Positions 34,074 through 42,979 of a DNA stretch of 64,000 nucleotides are shown here, piece after piece. Under the pieces are notes generated by a model. The model was not told the DNA's origin. It saw nothing but the letters and a program-made list of their open reading frames with translations, and searched no databases. The position numbers and the translations under genes were made by a program. Each line of letters starts with the position of its first letter. The first letter of the stretch is position 1. Source of the DNA: Actinomadura hibisca NBRC 15177 (GTDB lineage: Bacteria > Actinomycetota > Actinomycetes > Streptosporangiales > Streptosporangiaceae); NCBI RefSeq assembly GCF_001552635.1, contig NZ_BCRO01000026.1:124001-188000 (forward strand), written 5' to 3'.

Positions 34074-35621
34074 ATGATCACCCGGCGTTCCGTGCTCGCC
34101 GGGGGAGCGGGCCTGGGCCTGACCGCCGCACTGGGTGCCCCACCCGTGCGCGCGGCGGCCCGCCGCGCCCCCTTGGGCGAGGTGTTCCAGCTCGGTGTCG
34201 CCTCCGGCGAGCCGACCCCCGACGGCGTCGTCCTGTGGACCCGCCTCGCCACCGACCCGCTCGCCCCCGACGGGCTCGGCGGCATGCCGCGCCGACCCGT
34301 CCCCGTGGAATGGCAGGTCGCCAAGGACGAGGGGTTCCGCCAGATCGTGCGGCGGGGCGGCCAGATCGCGCGCCCCGAGTCCGCGCACAGCGTGCACGTC
34401 GAACTCGACGGGCTGCGGCCCGGCGCGGAGTACTTCTACCGGTTCAAGGCCGCAGGCCAGCTTTCGCCGGTCGGACGGACCCTCACCGCGCCCGCCCCGG
34501 GCACAACGGGCCGCGCACTCAACCTGGCCTTCACCTCGTGCGCGGACTACCAGGTCGGCTGGTTCACCGCCTACCGGCGGATGGCCGAGGACCACCCCGA
34601 CCTGATCGCCTTCCTGGGCGACTACATCTACGAGTACGGCGACTACAAGTACCCGGTGCGCGACCAGGCCGGCGGCGAATGCCTCGACCTGGCCGGATAC
34701 CGGCTGCGCCACGCCCAGCACAAAGCCGACCCCGAACTGCAACTGGCGCACGCCGTCGCGCCCTGGCTCGTCGTCTACGACGACCACGACGTGGAGAACG
34801 CCTGGGCCGGTGACGTGCCCGAACAGCCCGACCCGCCGTTCCTGCCGCGCCGCGCCGCCGCGTTCCAGGCGTTCTACGAGAACATGCCGCTGCGCCGCGC
34901 GCAGAAGCCGAACGGAGCGGCGCTGCGCCTGCACCACACGGTGCGCTGGGGCGCGGTCGCCAACCTGCACCTGCTCGACACCCGCCAGTACCGCGACCTC
35001 TACGCCTGCAACGGCGGCAAGTCGGGCACGATCGGCGCCGACTGCACCGAACGCCTCGCCCCCAACCGCACGATCCTCGGCCAGGAGCAGGAAGCGTGGC
35101 TGGAGGGCGAGCTGCGCAAGTCCCGCGCCACCTGGGACCTGCTCGTCCAGCAGGTCTTCTTCATGGAGATGGACTGGACCAACGGCGAGGCGAAGGGTTA
35201 CTCCAACGACGGCTGGGACGGCTACACGGCCAGCCGCAACCGCGTCACCGCCGCCATCGGCGACAACAAGCGCAACGGCGTCGTGCTCACCGGGGACGTG
35301 CACTCGCACTGGGCCGGCGAGATCAAGCGCGACCACCAGGACCCCGAGTCGAAGTCCGTGGCCGTCGAGCTGGTCAGCACCTCGGTCACCTCCGCTGGCA
35401 ACGGCCTGGACGAGTACCCCGACACCGCGCGGCTGCTGGCCGAGAACCCGCACGTCAAGTTCTTCAACGGCCGCCGGGGCTACGTCCGCAGCAGGATCTC
35501 CGAACAGGACATGAAGGTCGACTTCCGCTCGCTCTCCGTCGTGACGCAGCCGTACGCGCCCGCCTACACCTCCGGCTCGTTCGCGATCGAGCCCGGCGAC
35601 CCCAGCCTCCACCCCGCCTGA
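34074..35621 (+). CDS. phoD: PhoD-like alkaline phosphatase/phosphodiesterase, Tat exported
   Basis: A 515-residue enzyme. The twin-arginine signal is ITRRSVLAGGAGLGL, ending at PVRAAA. The fibronectin-like PhoD_N domain (about 35-150: LGVASGEPTPDGVVLWTRLA) precedes the metallophosphoesterase core: TSCADYQ, FLGDYIYEYG, YDDHDVENAW and LTGDVHSHWAGEI, which place the Fe/Ca-binding Asp, Tyr and His residues. It hydrolyses phosphomonoesters or diesters outside the cell; B. subtilis PhoD cuts wall teichoic acid. Placement inside a glycan operon suggests a phosphate-linked glycan substrate. Confidence 0.9.
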   Translation: MITRRSVLAGGAGLGLTAALGAPPVRAAARRAPLGEVFQLGVASGEPTPDGVVLWTRLATDPLAPDGLGGMPRRPVPVEWQVAKDEGFRQIVRRGGQIARPESAHSVHVELDGLRPGAEYFYRFKAAGQLSPVGRTLTAPAPGTTGRALNLAFTSCADYQVGWFTAYRRMAEDHPDLIAFLGDYIYEYGDYKYPVRDQAGGECLDLAGYRLRHAQHKADPELQLAHAVAPWLVVYDDHDVENAWAGDVPEQPDPPFLPRRAAAFQAFYENMPLRRAQKPNGAALRLHHTVRWGAVANLHLLDTRQYRDLYACNGGKSGTIGADCTERLAPNRTILGQEQEAWLEGELRKSRATWDLLVQQVFFMEMDWTNGEAKGYSNDGWDGYTASRNRVTAAIGDNKRNGVVLTGDVHSHWAGEIKRDHQDPESKSVAVELVSTSVTSAGNGLDEYPDTARLLAENPHVKFFNGRRGYVRSRISEQDMKVDFRSLSVVTQPYAPAYTSGSFAIEPGDPSLHPA

Positions 35622-35631
35622 CAGGACACCC

Positions 35632-37629
35632 ATGCGCAGACGCATGACCGCCGCCCTGCCGGTGGTCCTCCTCGCCATGCTCATCGTGCCGCCATCGCAC
35701 GCGGCGGCACCGCCCACCATCGACGGCCCGCCGATGGGCTGGAACAGCCGCGCCCTCGGCTGCACCGTCAACGACGCCGCGATCCGCAAGGCCGCCGACG
35801 ACCTGACGACGCTCAAGGACACCGGCTACCGCTACGTGATCATCGACGGCTGCTGGACGGCCGCGCGGCGCGACGCGTCCGGACGCCTGACCGCCGACCC
35901 CGCCCGCTTCCCCGACGGCATCAAAGCGTTGGCCGACACCCTCCACGGCAAGGGACTGAAGCTCGGTCTCAGCCTGTCCGCCGGAACCGCCGCCTGCACG
36001 GGCGGCGGCACCGGCTCCTACGGTCACGAGGCCGACGACGGCGCGCTCGTCCGGGACTGGGGCGTCGACTACGTCAAGTACGACCACTGCTCGATCCCCA
36101 CCGCCGACTTCCCCGGCCAGAACTCCCAGACCATCGCCCAGACGCTCGCCACCCGCATGCGCCAGGCGATCGGCGACGGGATCGTGTTCGCCCTGAACAA
36201 CGAGGACGGCAACAGCGTCCCCTGGCTCTGGGCCGGGCAACTGGCCACCACCTGGCGCACCAACCTCGTCACCCGCCCGATCCCCGACACCTACGCGGGC
36301 ATGCTCGGCATCTGGGAGACCGCCATGTTGCGCCTCCAGTACGCGGGCCCGCGCAGCCACGCCGACCCCGATCTCCTCCAAGCGGGGCTCGGCGGCATGA
36401 CCGAGACCGAGTACCGCACCCAGGTCGGCCTGTGGGCGATGGCCGCCGCCCCGCTGATCCTCCAGGCGGCCCCGACCAAGGCGCCCACCGAGATCGTCGC
36501 CAACCCCCGGGTGATCGCGGTGGACCAGGACCCGCTAGGGAAACCCGCCGCGTTCGTCCGCACCGACGGCTGGCACCACGTCCTGTCCCGCCCGCTGGCA
36601 GGCGGAGACGTGGCCGTCGCCCTCTACAACGAGAGCGACCGGGACAAGACGATCTCCACCACCACGACCGCGCTGAAACTGGGCTCCGCCTCCCGGTACC
36701 GCGTGGAGGACCTGTGGACCGGAGCCGTCTGGAGCACCACCGGAGCCATCTCCGCAGCGGTGCCCGCGCACGGCACCGTCATGTACCGCGTGGCCGCCCG
36801 CAACGAACCGTCCGCCGCGCCCATGCCGACCTTCGAGATCGACCCCGCCACCGACCCCGGCGACAACCGCCCCAGCACCGTCGAACCCGGCAAGGACAAC
36901 GAACTCCTGACGCGCGTGACCAACACCGGCGGCACCGCGACGGCCCAGAACATCACGGCGTCGCTGACCGTGCCCGATGGCTGGACGGCGAAGCCGCTCA
37001 CCCCGGCCACAACCAGACGACTGGCCCCCAGCGCAACGCTCACAACCCGATGGTCGATCACCCCACCCGCCGGAACCCCTCAAAAGACGTACCCCCTCAA
37101 CGGCAAGGTGGTCTCCGACCGCTGGAAGGCCGGGTTCGGCGGCACCGCCGTCGTCCGCGTCGCGACCGCCCCCGACTCCGGCACGACCTTCCTCAGCGAT
37201 CTCCCATGGACCAGCGCGGTGAACCACCTCGGCCCGGTCGAGAAGGACACGAGCAACGGCGACGGCGGCGCGGGCGACGGGCGTCCCCTCACCATCGGCG
37301 GAACCCGCTATGCCAAGGGCCTGGGCGCGCACGCCGTCGCCGAGATCACCTACTACACGGCCGGGCGCTGCACGACCGTCGAGTTCCACGCCGGGATCGA
37401 CGACGAGGTGGACGCGCCCGGAGCCGTCCGCGGCTCGGCGGACTTCCAGGTCTGGGCCGACGGGGAACTCGCCGCCCGCACGGGAATCCTCACCGGCGAC
37501 CGGCCACCGGCGAAGGTCACCGCCTCGGTGAAGGGCGCCGAGTACGTCCGCCTGGTCGCCACCAACGGCGGCGACAACGCCTACCACGACCACACCGACT
37601 TCGCCGACGCGAAGATCACCTGCGACTGA
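35632..37629 (+). CDS. Secreted GH27 alpha-galactosidase-like enzyme with NPCBM domain
   Basis: A 665-residue exoenzyme. Sec signal peptide (residues 1-25, PSHAAA), GH27 TIM barrel to about 310 (PPMGWNSRALGC, IIDGCW, nucleophile Asp151 in YVKYDHC), a beta-sandwich to about 390, a NEW3-type Ig-like domain to about 510, and a C-terminal NPCBM carbohydrate-binding domain (TRYAKGLGAHAVAEITYY). In the second catalytic region, where I expect WRTTGDI with the acid/base Asp, the sequence is WRTNLVTRPIPD, so the acid/base is uncertain. It lies 10 nt after phoD. Confidence 0.88.
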   Translation: MRRRMTAALPVVLLAMLIVPPSHAAAPPTIDGPPMGWNSRALGCTVNDAAIRKAADDLTTLKDTGYRYVIIDGCWTAARRDASGRLTADPARFPDGIKALADTLHGKGLKLGLSLSAGTAACTGGGTGSYGHEADDGALVRDWGVDYVKYDHCSIPTADFPGQNSQTIAQTLATRMRQAIGDGIVFALNNEDGNSVPWLWAGQLATTWRTNLVTRPIPDTYAGMLGIWETAMLRLQYAGPRSHADPDLLQAGLGGMTETEYRTQVGLWAMAAAPLILQAAPTKAPTEIVANPRVIAVDQDPLGKPAAFVRTDGWHHVLSRPLAGGDVAVALYNESDRDKTISTTTTALKLGSASRYRVEDLWTGAVWSTTGAISAAVPAHGTVMYRVAARNEPSAAPMPTFEIDPATDPGDNRPSTVEPGKDNELLTRVTNTGGTATAQNITASLTVPDGWTAKPLTPATTRRLAPSATLTTRWSITPPAGTPQKTYPLNGKVVSDRWKAGFGGTAVVRVATAPDSGTTFLSDLPWTSAVNHLGPVEKDTSNGDGGAGDGRPLTIGGTRYAKGLGAHAVAEITYYTAGRCTTVEFHAGIDDEVDAPGAVRGSADFQVWADGELAARTGILTGDRPPAKVTASVKGAEYVRLVATNGGDNAYHDHTDFADAKITCD

Positions 37630-37639
37630 CGGGGCCAGC

Positions 37640-39244
37640 ATGCTCATCCCTCGACCGGTGCGTTCCGCCACCCGACCGGGCCGGTTCGTCCTCGACCGGC
37701 ACACCACCCTCACCTCCGATCCCCCGTTCGCCGAGGTCGCGGCCTGGCTGCGCGCCGAACTGAGCCCGATCACCGGCGGCGAGCTGCCGCCGGGACCAGG
37801 CGGGATCACGCTCACCACCGCCGAACTGCCGCCGGAGGCGTACCGGCTCCGCGTCACCTTCGACGGCGTGCTCGTCGAGGCCGCCGACCCGGCGGGCGCG
37901 TTCTACGGCGTGCAGACCCTGCGCCAACTCCTGCCCGCCCAGGCGTACCGGAAGGCGGCGACCGGCGAGAGCCTCGCGCTGCCCTGCGCGGAGATCGAAG
38001 ACGAGCCGCGCTTCGCCTGGCGCGGCTGCCTGCTCGACGTGGCCCGGCACTTCCTCCCCAAGGCTGACCTGCTGCGGTTCATCGACCTGATGGCGGCGCA
38101 CAAGCTGAACGTCCTGCACCTGCACCTCACCGACGACCAGGGGTGGCGGCTGGAGATCAGGCGCTACCCGCGGCTCACCGAGGTGGGCGCGTGGCGGCGG
38201 GAGAGCCAGACCGGGTGGGACGGCCCCATGGACGGCGTCCCGCACGGCGGCTACTACACCCAGGACGACGTCCGCGAGATCGTCGCCTACGCCGCCCGTC
38301 GGCACATCACCGTCGTCCCGGAGATCGACCTGCCGGGCCACACCCAGGCGGCGATCGCCGCCCACCCCGAGCTGGGCAACCTCGACACGCCCCTGGAGGT
38401 CGGCACGACCTGGGGCGTCGGCCCGAACGTGCTGAACGCCGAGGAGCACACGATCGAGTTCTTCCAGAACGTCCTGGACGAGGTCGTCGAGCTGTTCCCG
38501 AGCCCCCACATCAGCATCGGCGGCGACGAGTGCCGCAAGGACCAGTGGCGGGAGAGCCCGGCCGCGCAACGCCGGATCGCCGAACTCGGCCTGCGCGACG
38601 AGGCGGAACTCCAGAGCTGGATCATCGGGAGGTTCGCCGACCACCTCGCCGCGCACGGCCGCCGCCCCGTCGGCTGGGACGAGATCCTGGAGGGCCGGGG
38701 CGCGCCCGGGAACGCCGTCATCACCTCCTGGCGCGACGACATCGGCACCGTCATCGCCGCCAGGAGCGGCCACGACGTCGTTCCCTGCCCCAACACCTCC
38801 GTCTACCTGGACTACCGCCAGGCACCGGGCGACCAGGAACCGGCACCCTTCGGCACCGTGCTGACCCTCGACGACGTCCACGCCTTCGAACCGATCCCGC
38901 CCGAGCTCGCAGGCGACGAGGCCGCCCGACACGTCCTCGGCGCCCAGTGCTGCCTGTGGACCGAACTGATCGACTCACCCCGACGGCTGGACTACATGGC
39001 CTTCCCGCGCCTGGCAGCCTTCGCCGAAACCGTATGGAGCCCCCAGGAGAAGGACCCGGCCGACCTCCGCCGCCGCCTCGACGTCCACCTGGAACGCCTC
39101 GCCGCATCCGGCGTGGAGTACCGCCCCGAAACCGGCCCGCGCCCGTGGCAACAACGCCCCGGCGTACCCGGCCGCCCCGAGGAGGACGGCGCCTGGCAAA
39201 TCAAGATCGCCGAATGGACCCGCCCCCTCCGCGAAGCCCACTGA
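37640..39244 (+). CDS. GH20 beta-N-acetylhexosaminidase
   Basis: A 534-residue exo-hexosaminidase without a signal peptide, so cytoplasmic. An N-terminal GH20b domain spans about residues 1-120, followed by the barrel: HLHLTDDQGWRLEI, PEIDLPGHTQAA and the catalytic pair Asp296-Glu297 in HISIGGDECRKD. It removes terminal beta-GlcNAc or beta-GalNAc by substrate-assisted catalysis. Last gene of the operon, followed by a perfect hairpin. With GH36 it would degrade imported Gal/HexNAc oligosaccharides. Confidence 0.92.
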   Translation: MLIPRPVRSATRPGRFVLDRHTTLTSDPPFAEVAAWLRAELSPITGGELPPGPGGITLTTAELPPEAYRLRVTFDGVLVEAADPAGAFYGVQTLRQLLPAQAYRKAATGESLALPCAEIEDEPRFAWRGCLLDVARHFLPKADLLRFIDLMAAHKLNVLHLHLTDDQGWRLEIRRYPRLTEVGAWRRESQTGWDGPMDGVPHGGYYTQDDVREIVAYAARRHITVVPEIDLPGHTQAAIAAHPELGNLDTPLEVGTTWGVGPNVLNAEEHTIEFFQNVLDEVVELFPSPHISIGGDECRKDQWRESPAAQRRIAELGLRDEAELQSWIIGRFADHLAAHGRRPVGWDEILEGRGAPGNAVITSWRDDIGTVIAARSGHDVVPCPNTSVYLDYRQAPGDQEPAPFGTVLTLDDVHAFEPIPPELAGDEAARHVLGAQCCLWTELIDSPRRLDYMAFPRLAAFAETVWSPQEKDPADLRRRLDVHLERLAASGVEYRPETGPRPWQQRPGVPGRPEEDGAWQIKIAEWTRPLREAH

Positions 39245-39273
39245 GGTAGACGCCGAGCGCCATGATGAGCCGA

Positions 39274-39308
39274 GTCGCGGCGTCCGCCCACCGGACGGAC
39301 GCCGCGAC
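39274..39308. terminator. Hairpin terminator of the glycan operon
   Basis: GTCGCGGCGTCCG (39274-39286) pairs perfectly with 39296-39308 (13-bp stem, 9-nt loop), 29 nt after the GH20 stop. It also serves the leftward narI remnant in reverse only as an upstream barrier. No U-tract. Confidence 0.7.
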
Positions 39309-39340
39309 CAGCGGCACAGCGCGGTGGACGCGCCGCGTCG

Positions 39341-39826
39341 TTACGACATGTGCTCCCAGCCTCGGCGCGGTGAGCGGCTGCCCGCGTGCGCGTCTCGGCT
39401 GCGGTAGACGATGTAGGGGCGGGTCAGGTAGCCCACCGGCGCGGTCAGCATGTGCACCAGCCGCGTGAACGGCCACACGCAGAACAGCAGCATGGCGCTC
39501 AGCGCGTGCAACTGGAACAGGATCGGCACGCCCACCATCAGGTCCGGGTCGGGGCGCAGGTAGAACACCGACCGGAACCAGGGCGACACCGTCGAGCGGT
39601 AGTCGTAGCCGCCGCCCGCGATGTTGGCGGCCACGGTCGCCGCCAGCCCCAGGACGATCACCAGGGTCAGCACCGCGTACATCAGCTTGTCGTTGCGGGT
39701 CGTGGCTGAGAACACCGGGCCGACCGTGCGCCGCCGGTAGATCAGGATCGCCAGCCCGACCAGCGTGCACGCCCCGGCGACGACGTGGTACGCGTGCTCG
39801 CTGACCCCGGCCGCCTCCGTCCAGCG
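39341..39826 (-). pseudogene. narI: Remnant of respiratory nitrate reductase gamma subunit (narI)
   Basis: About 160 codons match the C-terminal two thirds of NarI, the cytochrome b subunit: WTEAAGVSEHAYHVV, RRTVGPVFSATTRNDKLMY, VFYLRPDPDLMVG and LFCVWPFTRLVHMLTAPVGY. The first 75 or so residues, with one membrane span, are lost and no start codon remains at the break. Directly upstream, in the frame shifted by one, about 25 codons look like the end of NarJ (ALAEVGSPWTPLIEAVAATL, 39838-39897). A deletion has therefore joined a narJ tail to a truncated narI; narG and narH are absent. Confidence 0.75.
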
Positions 39827-39946
39827 GGCGGCAGCGTCGCCGCGACCGCCTCGATCAGCGGCGTCCACGGCGACCCCACCTCGGCGAGCGCGACCATGAT
39901 CTGCGCCTCCGCCACCACCCTCGCGGAGGAAGATCAGCACCGGGTA

Positions 39947-39960
39947 GGGACCTTGGTCCC
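39947..39960. promoter_or_regulatory. DosR/DevR-like palindrome near the nar remnant
   Basis: GGGACC-TT-GGTCCC is a perfect inverted repeat matching the core of DosR boxes (GGGACTTTNGNCCC type). It lies about 50 nt upstream of the narJ-like tail on the minus strand. In Streptomyces and mycobacteria, hypoxia regulators of this class control nitrate respiration genes. Confidence 0.55.
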
Positions 39961-40029
39961 ACGAAAGAGCGCCGTTGGACGCGGCGGACGCCGGACCTTC
40001 ACCACCATGCCCCCGCTTGCGAGCCGCCT

Positions 40030-41283
40030 CTACCGGAGGGCGGACAGGTCGATCGCGTCGGCCATGGCCCGGTAACCGGCGGGGCCGGGGTGGAGATGGT
40101 CGCCCATGTGCAGGCCGTCGGGGATGCGGCCGGTCCCGGCGGGGTCGAGCGCGCGGTCGAAGTCGGCGACGGCGTCGTACTCGCCGCTGCCGCGGATCCA
40201 CCGGTTGACCTGGCGGCGGATCCTCTCGCCGTCGGCGGTCCACCCGGCCGATCCCCGGTAGGGGGTGAGGGTGCCGCCGACGACCTCGACGTGGCGGGCG
40301 CGGGCGGCGCGGATCAGCTTGCGGTAACCGTCGATCAGCCGCCGCGCGGTGACCGGCGGGTCGGCGCGGTCGACGCCGCACATCCGGTCGTCGCGGAGCT
40401 GGATGTCGTTGACGCCGATCAGGACGATCACGGTGCCGGGGCGGGGCTGGTCCAGGACGTCCCGGGCGAACCGGGAGACGCCGGAGTCGCCGCCGCAGGC
40501 CGAGTCGGCCAGCAGCTTGTTGGAGCCGATCCCGGCGTTCAGCACCGGGTGGGGACGGCCGGCGGCCAGCAGGCGCCGGGCGAGCGCGTCGGGGTAGCGG
40601 TCGTCGCCGCCGATGCTCGCGCCGAACCCGTCGGTGATCGAATCACCGAAGGCGACGACGGCGCGGGGCTGCGGGCGTCCGCCGGAGGTCTCGACGCCCT
40701 CCAGGTAGTACCAGGAGCCGAAGCCGGGCTCGATCCTGTCGGTGTAGGCGGTGGCGGCCGGGTCGCGGCGGTGGTCCCCGGCGGCGCGGTAGGCGGTGGT
40801 CATCGACACCTGGTGGTAGGTGGCCGGGCCGGTGGCGTCGCGGAAGTACAGCGTGATCGTGAGCTGTTCGCGGGGTCGGGTGGGCAGGGCGACGGGGTCG
40901 CTGACGGTCCGTCCCCGCGCGGGGACGGTGGTGGACGGCGAGCCGTGGAAGCGCAGCGGGCGGATCGTGCCCGGCCGCACGGCCGCGCCGGTGGCGGTGC
41001 GGCCGACGCTGGCACCGGCGAGGCGCAGGGGCGTGGTGCCGTAGGCGTTGGACAGCCGGATCCGGAGCCGGGCACCCCCGGCGTTGACGCGGACGACCTG
41101 CCGGACCGACTGGTTCTCGAAGCCCTGTTCGGCCCAGGTGGCGAACCAGGGGGACCCGGACGGCCGCATGGCCGCCGCCGTCCACGCGCCGTGCCAGGTG
41201 GTGCGGGTGTCGGCGGTCGCGGGTGTCCCCGCTGTCAGGGACGCCGCGGTGGCGGCGGTCACGAGCACGGTCTTGGGAAGCAT
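40030..41283 (-). CDS. Secreted SGNH/GDSL hydrolase
   Basis: A 417-residue exoenzyme. The signal peptide ends TPATA|DT. An N-terminal beta domain (about 30-195) is followed by the SGNH core: catalytic Ser in VVAFGDSITDGFG, Gly in LNAGIGSNKLL, Asn in LIGVNDIQL and the Asp/His pair in IPDGLHMGDHLHPGPAGY. The family cuts acyl or acetyl esters of lipids or polysaccharides; the long N-terminal domain is typical of actinomycete esterases. It stands alone. Confidence 0.88.
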   Translation of the reverse strand: MLPKTVLVTAATAASLTAGTPATADTRTTWHGAWTAAAMRPSGSPWFATWAEQGFENQSVRQVVRVNAGGARLRIRLSNAYGTTPLRLAGASVGRTATGAAVRPGTIRPLRFHGSPSTTVPARGRTVSDPVALPTRPREQLTITLYFRDATGPATYHQVSMTTAYRAAGDHRRDPAATAYTDRIEPGFGSWYYLEGVETSGGRPQPRAVVAFGDSITDGFGASIGGDDRYPDALARRLLAAGRPHPVLNAGIGSNKLLADSACGGDSGVSRFARDVLDQPRPGTVIVLIGVNDIQLRDDRMCGVDRADPPVTARRLIDGYRKLIRAARARHVEVVGGTLTPYRGSAGWTADGERIRRQVNRWIRGSGEYDAVADFDRALDPAGTGRIPDGLHMGDHLHPGPAGYRAMADAIDLSALR

Positions 41284-41428
41284 GGGCGAGTGTTCCTTCC
41301 TCGGTCAGGTGGCAGGGAGAAGGGCGGCCGGTTCGGATGCGAGATCGGTGCGGGCCGTCGGCGCGAAGTGGCGGGCCCCGGGACGGGGTTCGGAGACGGC
41401 ACCCGTCCCGGGGCCCGGCTGGGCGGGG

Positions 41429-41923
41429 CTACTCGGCCGGGGCCGTACGCCACTGCTCGGCGGGCGAGACGCCCGGCAGCGGCCTGCCGATCAGCGCGAG
41501 CGGGATGAAGAAGTTGACCTGCCCGATCACCATGGCGAGCGTGGCCAGCGCCGTGGCGTCGTAGTGCTCGGCCGCCCGCGCGTACAGTCCGTCGGAGACG
41601 CCCGCCCCGTGCGAGAGCACGGCCTCCACCAGCTCCAGCGCCACCCGCTCGGCGGCGGTGAAGTAGGGGGCGTCCCGCCAGGACGCCACAGCGGTGATCT
41701 TCTCCTCCGGCACCCCGGCGCGGCGCAGGTTGCCGGTGTGCAGCACCGTCAGGTAGGTGTTCCCGACGAGCTGCCCGGCCCGCAGGTGGACCAGGCCGAC
41801 CGTGCTCCGCGGCACCGCCCCGTTGCCAGCGATCTTGAACAGGGCGGCGCCGACGTCGCCGAGCTCGGGGACCAGCCGCTGGGGGTCGGAGAAGCGGGAG
41901 ACGGGGGCGTCGAAGTCGTTCAT
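41429..41923 (-). CDS. Carboxymuconolactone decarboxylase/AhpD-fold protein lacking both active-site cysteines
   Basis: A 164-residue AhpD-like helical protein. The region that normally reads INGCxYCxxxHT is QLVGNTYLTVLHT (about residues 51-63): both cysteines are replaced (Asn55, Leu58) while the His is kept, so the usual thiol chemistry is not possible. GGAAGGA precedes the ATG. An ECF41-type promoter lies 54 nt upstream and the sigma gene is adjacent, the standard pairing of ECF41/SigJ sigma factors with CMD-family targets. Confidence 0.82.
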   Translation of the reverse strand: MNDFDAPVSRFSDPQRLVPELGDVGAALFKIAGNGAVPRSTVGLVHLRAGQLVGNTYLTVLHTGNLRRAGVPEEKITAVASWRDAPYFTAAERVALELVEAVLSHGAGVSDGLYARAAEHYDATALATLAMVIGQVNFFIPLALIGRPLPGVSPAEQWRTAPAE

Positions 41924-41976
41924 GGAAAGTGTCCTTCCGGCGGTACGGGCCGCCTGTTCGGCCCGTTCACCGCACT

Positions 41977-42003
41977 GACGACCCGGACCGGACGAAGGTG
42001 ACC
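41977..42003 (-). promoter_or_regulatory. ECF41-type promoter of the CMD-like gene
   Basis: On the minus strand GGTCACC (42003-41997), a 16-nt spacer and CGTC (41980-41977). Same -35, spacer length and -10 as the element upstream of the sigma gene (43015-43041), and close to the known TGTCACA-N16-CGTC. Confidence 0.7.
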
Positions 42004-42036
42004 GGCCGCCCCGAACTTCTTCGGAGAGCACACGTC

Positions 42037-42078
42037 GGCCCCCTTGCCGATGACCGGGGAGCCATCGGGAAGGGGGCC
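42037..42078 (-). terminator. Hairpin between sigma and CMD genes
   Basis: A 16-bp stem with one mismatch (GGCCCCCTTGCCGATG at 42037-42052 with 42063-42078) and a 10-nt loop, 14 nt after the sigma stop. It probably terminates the sigma transcript so that the CMD gene depends on its own promoter. Confidence 0.65.
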
Positions 42079-42091
42079 GGAAACAGGAGAA

Positions 42092-42979
42092 TCAGCCTTC
42101 GGCGGAGCCGAGGTCGAGCCGGGCCAGGCGTTCGGGATCGGACAGGATGTCGATGGCGGCGATCCGGCCGTCGGCGACGGTGAAGCTCATGACCGAGAAC
42201 AGCTCCCCGTCGATGGTGTTGACCAGCCCGGCCAGGCCGTTGACCAGCGCGGGGTGCGTCGCGGCGGCGGTGGCCATGCGCCGGAAGGTGGCGGCCTGCC
42301 CGGCCACGGCGGCGGCGCCGCGGACGACCCGCAGGCCCCCGGTGAGGACGCCGCCGTCCGCGCGCAGCACCACGTCCGGGTCGAGGAGGGCCAGCAACCC
42401 GTCGAAGTCGCCCCCGCGCGCGGCGGCCAGGAAGGCGTCCACCACCCGGCGCTGGCCGGCGCGGTCCGGGTCCGGCGGCGGGCTCGCGCCACGGACCCGC
42501 TGCCGCGCCCGGCTGGCCAGCTTCTTGGCCGTCGCGGGCGTGCGGTCGACGATCGGCGCGATCTCCTCGAACGGCAACCCGAACATGTCGTGCAGCACGA
42601 ATGCCAGCCGCTCCGCCGGACCGAGCGACTCCAGCACCACCAGCAACGCCAATCCGACCGAGTCGGCCAGCAGCGCCTGCCGCTCGGGGTCCGCCTCGCC
42701 CTCCCGGCTGACCACCGGATCGGGCAGCCGCGCCTCCAGCGACTCCTCGCCCCGGCGCTTGCGCGCGCGGAGCATGTCCAGGCAGACGCGCCCGACGACG
42801 GTGGTCAGCCAGCCGCCGAGGTTGTCGATCCGCTGCTCCTCGGACCGGGCCAGCCGCAACCACGCTTCCTGGACGGCGTCGTCGGCCTCGGCCAGCGACC
42901 CGAGCATGCGGTAGGCGACCGCCTTGAGGTGCGGCCGGTGCTCCTCGAACCGGCCGGCCAGGAACTCGGATGGATCCAT
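42092..42979 (-). CDS. SigJ-type ECF sigma factor with SnoaL-like C-terminal domain
   Basis: A 295-residue sigma factor. Sigma-2 lies at about residues 5-75 (YRMLGSLAEADDAVQEAWLR), sigma-4 at about 110-165 (LPFEEIAPIVDRTPATAKKL), and an NTF2-like domain follows to the end (RRVVDAFLAAARGGDFDGLL, VLRADGGVLTGGLRVVRG). The linker motif is RLPDPV, a variant of the ECF41 WLPEPL. Its own ECF41-type promoter is at 43015-43041 and a matching one precedes the CMD-like gene, so it probably activates itself and that gene. Confidence 0.87.
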   Translation of the reverse strand: MDPSEFLAGRFEEHRPHLKAVAYRMLGSLAEADDAVQEAWLRLARSEEQRIDNLGGWLTTVVGRVCLDMLRARKRRGEESLEARLPDPVVSREGEADPERQALLADSVGLALLVVLESLGPAERLAFVLHDMFGLPFEEIAPIVDRTPATAKKLASRARQRVRGASPPPDPDRAGQRRVVDAFLAAARGGDFDGLLALLDPDVVLRADGGVLTGGLRVVRGAAAVAGQAATFRRMATAAATHPALVNGLAGLVNTIDGELFSVMSFTVADGRIAAIDILSDPERLARLDLGSAEG

